A stretch of 64,000 bases of DNA from Dryomyza anilis. Lineage: Eukaryota; Arthropoda; Insecta; Diptera; Dryomyzidae. The stretch spans positions 40,986,044-41,050,043 of the forward strand of contig OX638131.1 of assembly GCA_951804985.1 (NCBI GenBank), read 5' to 3'. Both the position numbers and the translations under genes were made by a program. The first letter of the stretch is position 1, and each line of letters begins with the position of its first letter. The notes beneath the pieces are model-generated. The model did not search any database and had not been told where the DNA came from. It saw nothing but the letters and a program-made list of their open reading frames with translations. Below are positions 60,990 to 64,000 of this stretch, in pieces.

Positions 60990-61770
60990 GCATATCATGA
61001 TAGTGATATCATGATATTTAACAGCAGGGTATACCAACCTCCTTAAATTCTTAAAACTCACCACACCGAAATTCACCACATCGAAACTCACCACACCAAA
61101 ACTCAGCACACTAAAACTCAGCACACTAAAACTCAGCACACTAAAACTCATCCCACTAAAACTTCGACGGAAAAGAATTCTACGGGGAATAATTATACCG
61201 GGAAAGCATTTTACGGTGAATATTTTCACGGAGAAGTTTTCTACACTAAGAAAACAAAGATGATTACCAGAAATATCGCAGTCCTAAATATCAAGTAGTT
61301 TACATAGTTGATGTATTTTTGGAAAGGTACTCCATTAGAATTTACGTTGCAATTTTTATGGAACTGAAATAAAAGGAATCAAATGTATACTTATTTATTA
61401 TGGAATTAAAACAGAATCCTGGTTATACATCGCCGTCGTCTTTATAAATCATTCGAAGGTAAAATTGTACAACGACTTGAAACTTCTTCGCGGAAGAACC
61501 AAGTCCGACCGGCGATGTTGTCTTCAAAGTAAACACCGAAAAGATATAATTTTCCAACACGTGTTGAAAATTGCAAGAAATTTTATTTTCACTTCTACCA
61601 TTTAAAAATAATATTTAAGTTGATGCTGTTTTGCAGCATTAGATTTACTTAATTGTTGTGTCCAGGCTTGAATCTGGGACTTTTCGGCTCGCAGTAACCT
61701 TGAGCTACCGGCGCTAGTAGCTCGACTATATAAAAGCACGGGTCCCTGTTAGTATCGTATATTTTCCTTA
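60990..61770 (-). mobile_element. Composite element with two minisatellites, copy C (minus, disrupted)
   Basis: Array CACACTAAAACTCAGCA (61055-61165), then array GGAAAAGAATTCTACGG (61165-61250), as in copy B; the CAGCACGGGTTCCTG-like end (AAGCACGGGTCCCTG) appears only at 61733, after about 470 bp of foreign DNA including a SINE head fragment. Confidence 0.6.
61661..61715 (-). repeat. SINE head fragment
   Basis: On the minus strand GGTAGCTCAAGG-like A box and GATTCAAGCCTGGAC B-box region without the body; an insertion fragment inside composite copy C. Confidence 0.6.
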
Positions 61771-61835
61771 AATTTTATTGTATGAACAATTTTAAAAAAT
61801 AGTAGTAGAAACGAGATCTTACTTTTTATCGCAGT

Positions 61836-62042
61836 TCGTTTGAGAAAACTTTGATCATCGAAGAACTCCGAGACATTGCAGACTGGGTATTATCAAGAAC
61901 TAGTGGCGATGAATTTACTTTTTTTTGTAGAATTATCGACATCATCAAATCATTAGAAGTAAGAATGTCCGCACTACATTCTCAGTGCGATTTATTAAAA
62001 AACCATCAACTAGGAAGTGTTACCTCTTTGATAAATTGTTGA
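61836..62042 (+). other. Unrecognised short ORF without ATG
   Basis: An open frame reading SFEKTLIIEELRDIADWVLS… to …GSVTSLINC with stop at 62040-62042. It has no Met near its start and is preceded by an acceptor-like TTTTTATCGCAG. Amino-acid make-up looks protein-like, but the start (CTCCGAGACATTGCAGACTG) resembles the end of repeat family G (TTCCGAGACATGGCAGACTC). Most likely a repeat-derived fragment or relic; function unknown. Confidence 0.25.
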
Positions 62043-62210
62043 GCCTCAAAGTCTAATATTTTTTGTTAATACTAATAAAAGAGAATTTTGACTGGCTAGA
62101 TAAAAATATTCTTAAATTTTTTTTTTTAAAACATTACAATGAATATGAAAAAAAAACTAAAAAATATGTTCATAGCAAAATTATATTTTTTAAAAATCAA
62201 TCATAACAAC

Positions 62211-63041
62211 TTAGAAAGCATAGTCGGGAACGCTGAAGCTGCTGGTCTTGGCGTCGATCCAATCCTGGTGAGCACTGACCATGGTGTAAACCGAGGGGTA
62301 CTTGGTTGTGGCACAAGGAGTGTATCCCCAGGACACAATACCGACCAATTCAGCACCGCCAGTAGTGTAACGCACCAATGGGCCACCAGAGTCACCGTTG
62401 CAAGAGCCATCGGTTGTGCCAGCGGTATAGGAGCAGACGTTGGTAGTGGCCAAAGGAGCAGAGCTAGGGAGGGCAGCCTTGCAGGCGGTATAGCCGACGA
62501 TATCAGCATCCAAAGTTTGCAACACATTGGGCAGAGCACCGGAGTTGTCACGACCCCAGCCGAAGAGTTTGCCTTTGCCGGTCTGTTCATACTTGCCGGA
62601 TGGCAAGGCAATCTTAGCCACAGGAGCAGCACCGTCACGGGTCAAAGCATTTAGATTGAAAGGCTCAGCAATGTAGATGAGACCGATGTCATTGGGTCCC
62701 ACGCCACCGTCGTACTTCTCATGCACGATGTACTGGCTCTTGCTGGTGACCTTGCGGATCTGGACGTCGGATTGATCGTTTCGTGAGTGCAGACCGGCCA
62801 CAACCTGGAAGTTGCTGCTGGTCAAGCAGTGAGCGGCGGTCAAAACCCAGTGGGCATCGATGAGTGAGCCACCGCAGAAGTGAGATGTGGTCTTCAGCGA
62901 CACAATGTAGGGTGCCTCACCCTTTTGGGCCTCATGGCCGTTGATGATGCGACCCGATGAGAAAGCCGGCGTGACGACGGCGTCCAGGCTGGCGGCGCTA
63001 ACTGCGGCCACAGCCAAAGCGAGCACAATGAATACCTTCAT
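62211..63041 (-). CDS. Secreted chymotrypsin-like serine protease SP4 (family S1)
   Basis: Intronless, 276 residues. Signal peptide 1-17, propeptide [14 protein letters not shown], new N-terminus IINGHEA, triad His71 (TAAHC), Asp118 (PNDIGLI), Ser218 (GDSGGPL), the same three disulfide pairs and the Gly212 S1 pocket. It shares the long tail SFSVPDYAF with SP3. Own changes include [29 protein letters not shown] and DGSCNGD. The 5' leader (…ATTTCTATTTACAAC before ATG) is the same as in SP1 and SP2, so the promoter was copied together with the gene. It is the last gene of the cluster in this window and convergent with SP3. Digestive role inferred from the family. Confidence 0.93.
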   Translation of the reverse strand: MKVFIVLALAVAAVSAASLDAVVTPAFSSGRIINGHEAQKGEAPYIVSLKTTSHFCGGSLIDAHWVLTAAHCLTSSNFQVVAGLHSRNDQSDVQIRKVTSKSQYIVHEKYDGGVGPNDIGLIYIAEPFNLNALTRDGAAPVAKIALPSGKYEQTGKGKLFGWGRDNSGALPNVLQTLDADIVGYTACKAALPSSAPLATTNVCSYTAGTTDGSCNGDSGGPLVRYTTGGAELVGIVSWGYTPCATTKYPSVYTMVSAHQDWIDAKTSSFSVPDYAF

Positions 63042-63087
63042 GTTGTAAATAGAAATTGCTTATGTTGGAAAAACATTTGCGAATGGT

Positions 63088-63095
63088 CTTTTATA
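63088..63095 (-). promoter_or_regulatory. TATA box of SP4
   Basis: TATAAAAG on the coding strand 47-54 bp upstream of the ATG, in the same sequence block as in SP1 and SP2. Confidence 0.8.
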
Positions 63096-63193
63096 CCATT
63101 TGCAATCTTTACATTTAATAACCAATATATTGTTTAATGGTTTTGTGATTTTCGATTTGTAATTTATGAGCACTGTTTTATTTATTTAAGAAG

Positions 63194-63203
63194 TTTGTGA
63201 TAA
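63194..63203 (-). promoter_or_regulatory. Conserved upstream motif of SP4 (GATA-type site)
   Basis: TTATCACAAA on the coding strand, about 153-162 bp upstream of the ATG; the flanking sequence differs from SP1/SP2. Confidence 0.6.
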
Positions 63204-64000
63204 TCGCAAGTTTTGTTTATGATTGGACTGTTATTGATTTGCAATCTAAATGTTTCAAAAACTAGTTCATGGTACTTATTTATTTGATTAGAACTTATAC
63301 TTGAGATGGACAGTTCGTAGTACATTTTACAAATGTGAGGACAAGAACACCAATATTATGAATGCTTTTTGAATTTAAATACTGTCTTCTGGTAATTTCA
63401 AAATTTCCGTCCTTTTTTAATTAAGTTTTTTAGTGGTTTACTCTACAAATACAAAAATTATCTTGAAAACAATGAATGGATCTCGGAATCAAATCAATAG
63501 TTAGGTCTATTAATTTATGAGTGCCCACTTAAATACGAGACTCGATAAGGTTGGCTATAGCAATAAATACAACTGCGCACTTATTTGTTTTGAATTTTGA
63601 GATTATAAAAAATGCAACGTATCAAGGATCTTATCGATTAGTATTGGTTTTTTAAAATTATATTTTTAATTATATCAAGGACCCTAGTAGATAAAAAATA
63701 ATGTTGGGTATATTTTCCGTTCTACTAGTTTAAAAAGTTACTTTTCTAATGATACCTGAGTCTTCTAAAAATGCTGTAAAGATTTCATTTATTACAAATG
63801 AAAGTATAAACCCAGTATACCATTCGCTTCGTGATCATTATGATATGGAAAGAAATTCACACGACATTGTTGAATTTCTCGTAGCGATATCGAAAGTCAA
63901 TTTTAATCTATATGGTTGGTAGATATCAATGCGTGCTTTTGGAGTTGCAACGGAACGAATGATTTCACAAAATCGAATTGATATCCAAAATGAAAGATAA
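63204..64000. other. Right end of window, no gene seen
   Basis: A/T-rich; from about 63855 a partial family G repeat (CTCGTAGCGATATCGAAAG, GGTTGGTAGATATC). Confidence 0.5.

Noticed and set aside
61836..62042. Next PLC exon or a new gene
   Set aside because: The peptide does not match the PH or EF-hand region expected next in PLC-beta, has no ATG, and its start resembles the end of repeat family G; kept only as an unrecognised frame.

Overview
The window is AT-rich nuclear DNA of a higher fly (Diptera, probably a calyptrate such as a blow fly, flesh fly or house-fly relative). The signs are single-exon secreted digestive serine proteases with fly-type TATA promoters, a spliced first coding exon of a phospholipase C beta of the Plc21C type, a very high load of TA-flanked MITEs and a tRNA-derived SINE family, and no bacterial-type gene density. 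Species is not determined.

Layout. 1-46.8 kb is gene-poor. I find no convincing host coding gene there. It is made of repeats: tRNA-derived SINEs (13-315, 8874-9186, 11725-12025, 26160-26288, 30044-30350, 35877-36036, 44818-45225), a foldback element with tandem-repeat arms and an 8-bp target duplication (8297-9628), composite elements carrying two different minisatellites (10761-11690, 42655-43985, and again near 61 kb), a 1.1 kb T/G-only tract (14270-15360), a ~144-bp tandem array (16.3-16.9 kb), several families of TA-flanked MITEs (one 2.7 kb copy is broken by nested insertions, 21149-23882), a dead Tc1/mariner-type transposon (39150-40393) and a rearranged short derivative of it (27139-27308).

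46886-47470 is an exon with a CAA-rich 5' leader and the first 30 codons of a phospholipase C beta, ending in a canonical GTAAGT donor. No later PLC exon was recognised in the window, so the rest of the window is probably the following intron.

50.5-63.0 kb holds four paralogous, apparently intact, intronless chymotrypsin-like serine protease genes (here SP1-SP4; -, -, +, -), all with signal peptide, activation Arg, the His/Asp/Ser triad and three disulfide pairs, and with Gly rather than Asp at the base of the S1 pocket. All four have a TATA box and, 150-220 bp upstream of the ATG, the same motif TTATCACAAA in the same orientation (a GATA-type site), which suggests a shared midgut expression programme. 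SP2 looks like a mosaic: flanks and tail like SP1, interior like SP3/SP4. Related MITEs, a second foldback-like element and a reverse-transcriptase relic lie between the genes.

I do not see a clearly new molecular system. The most rewarding items are the protease cluster apparently nested in a signalling gene's intron with a shared promoter motif, the two tandem-repeat-armed foldback elements, the SINE family with exchanged tRNA heads, and the composite elements with paired minisatellites.
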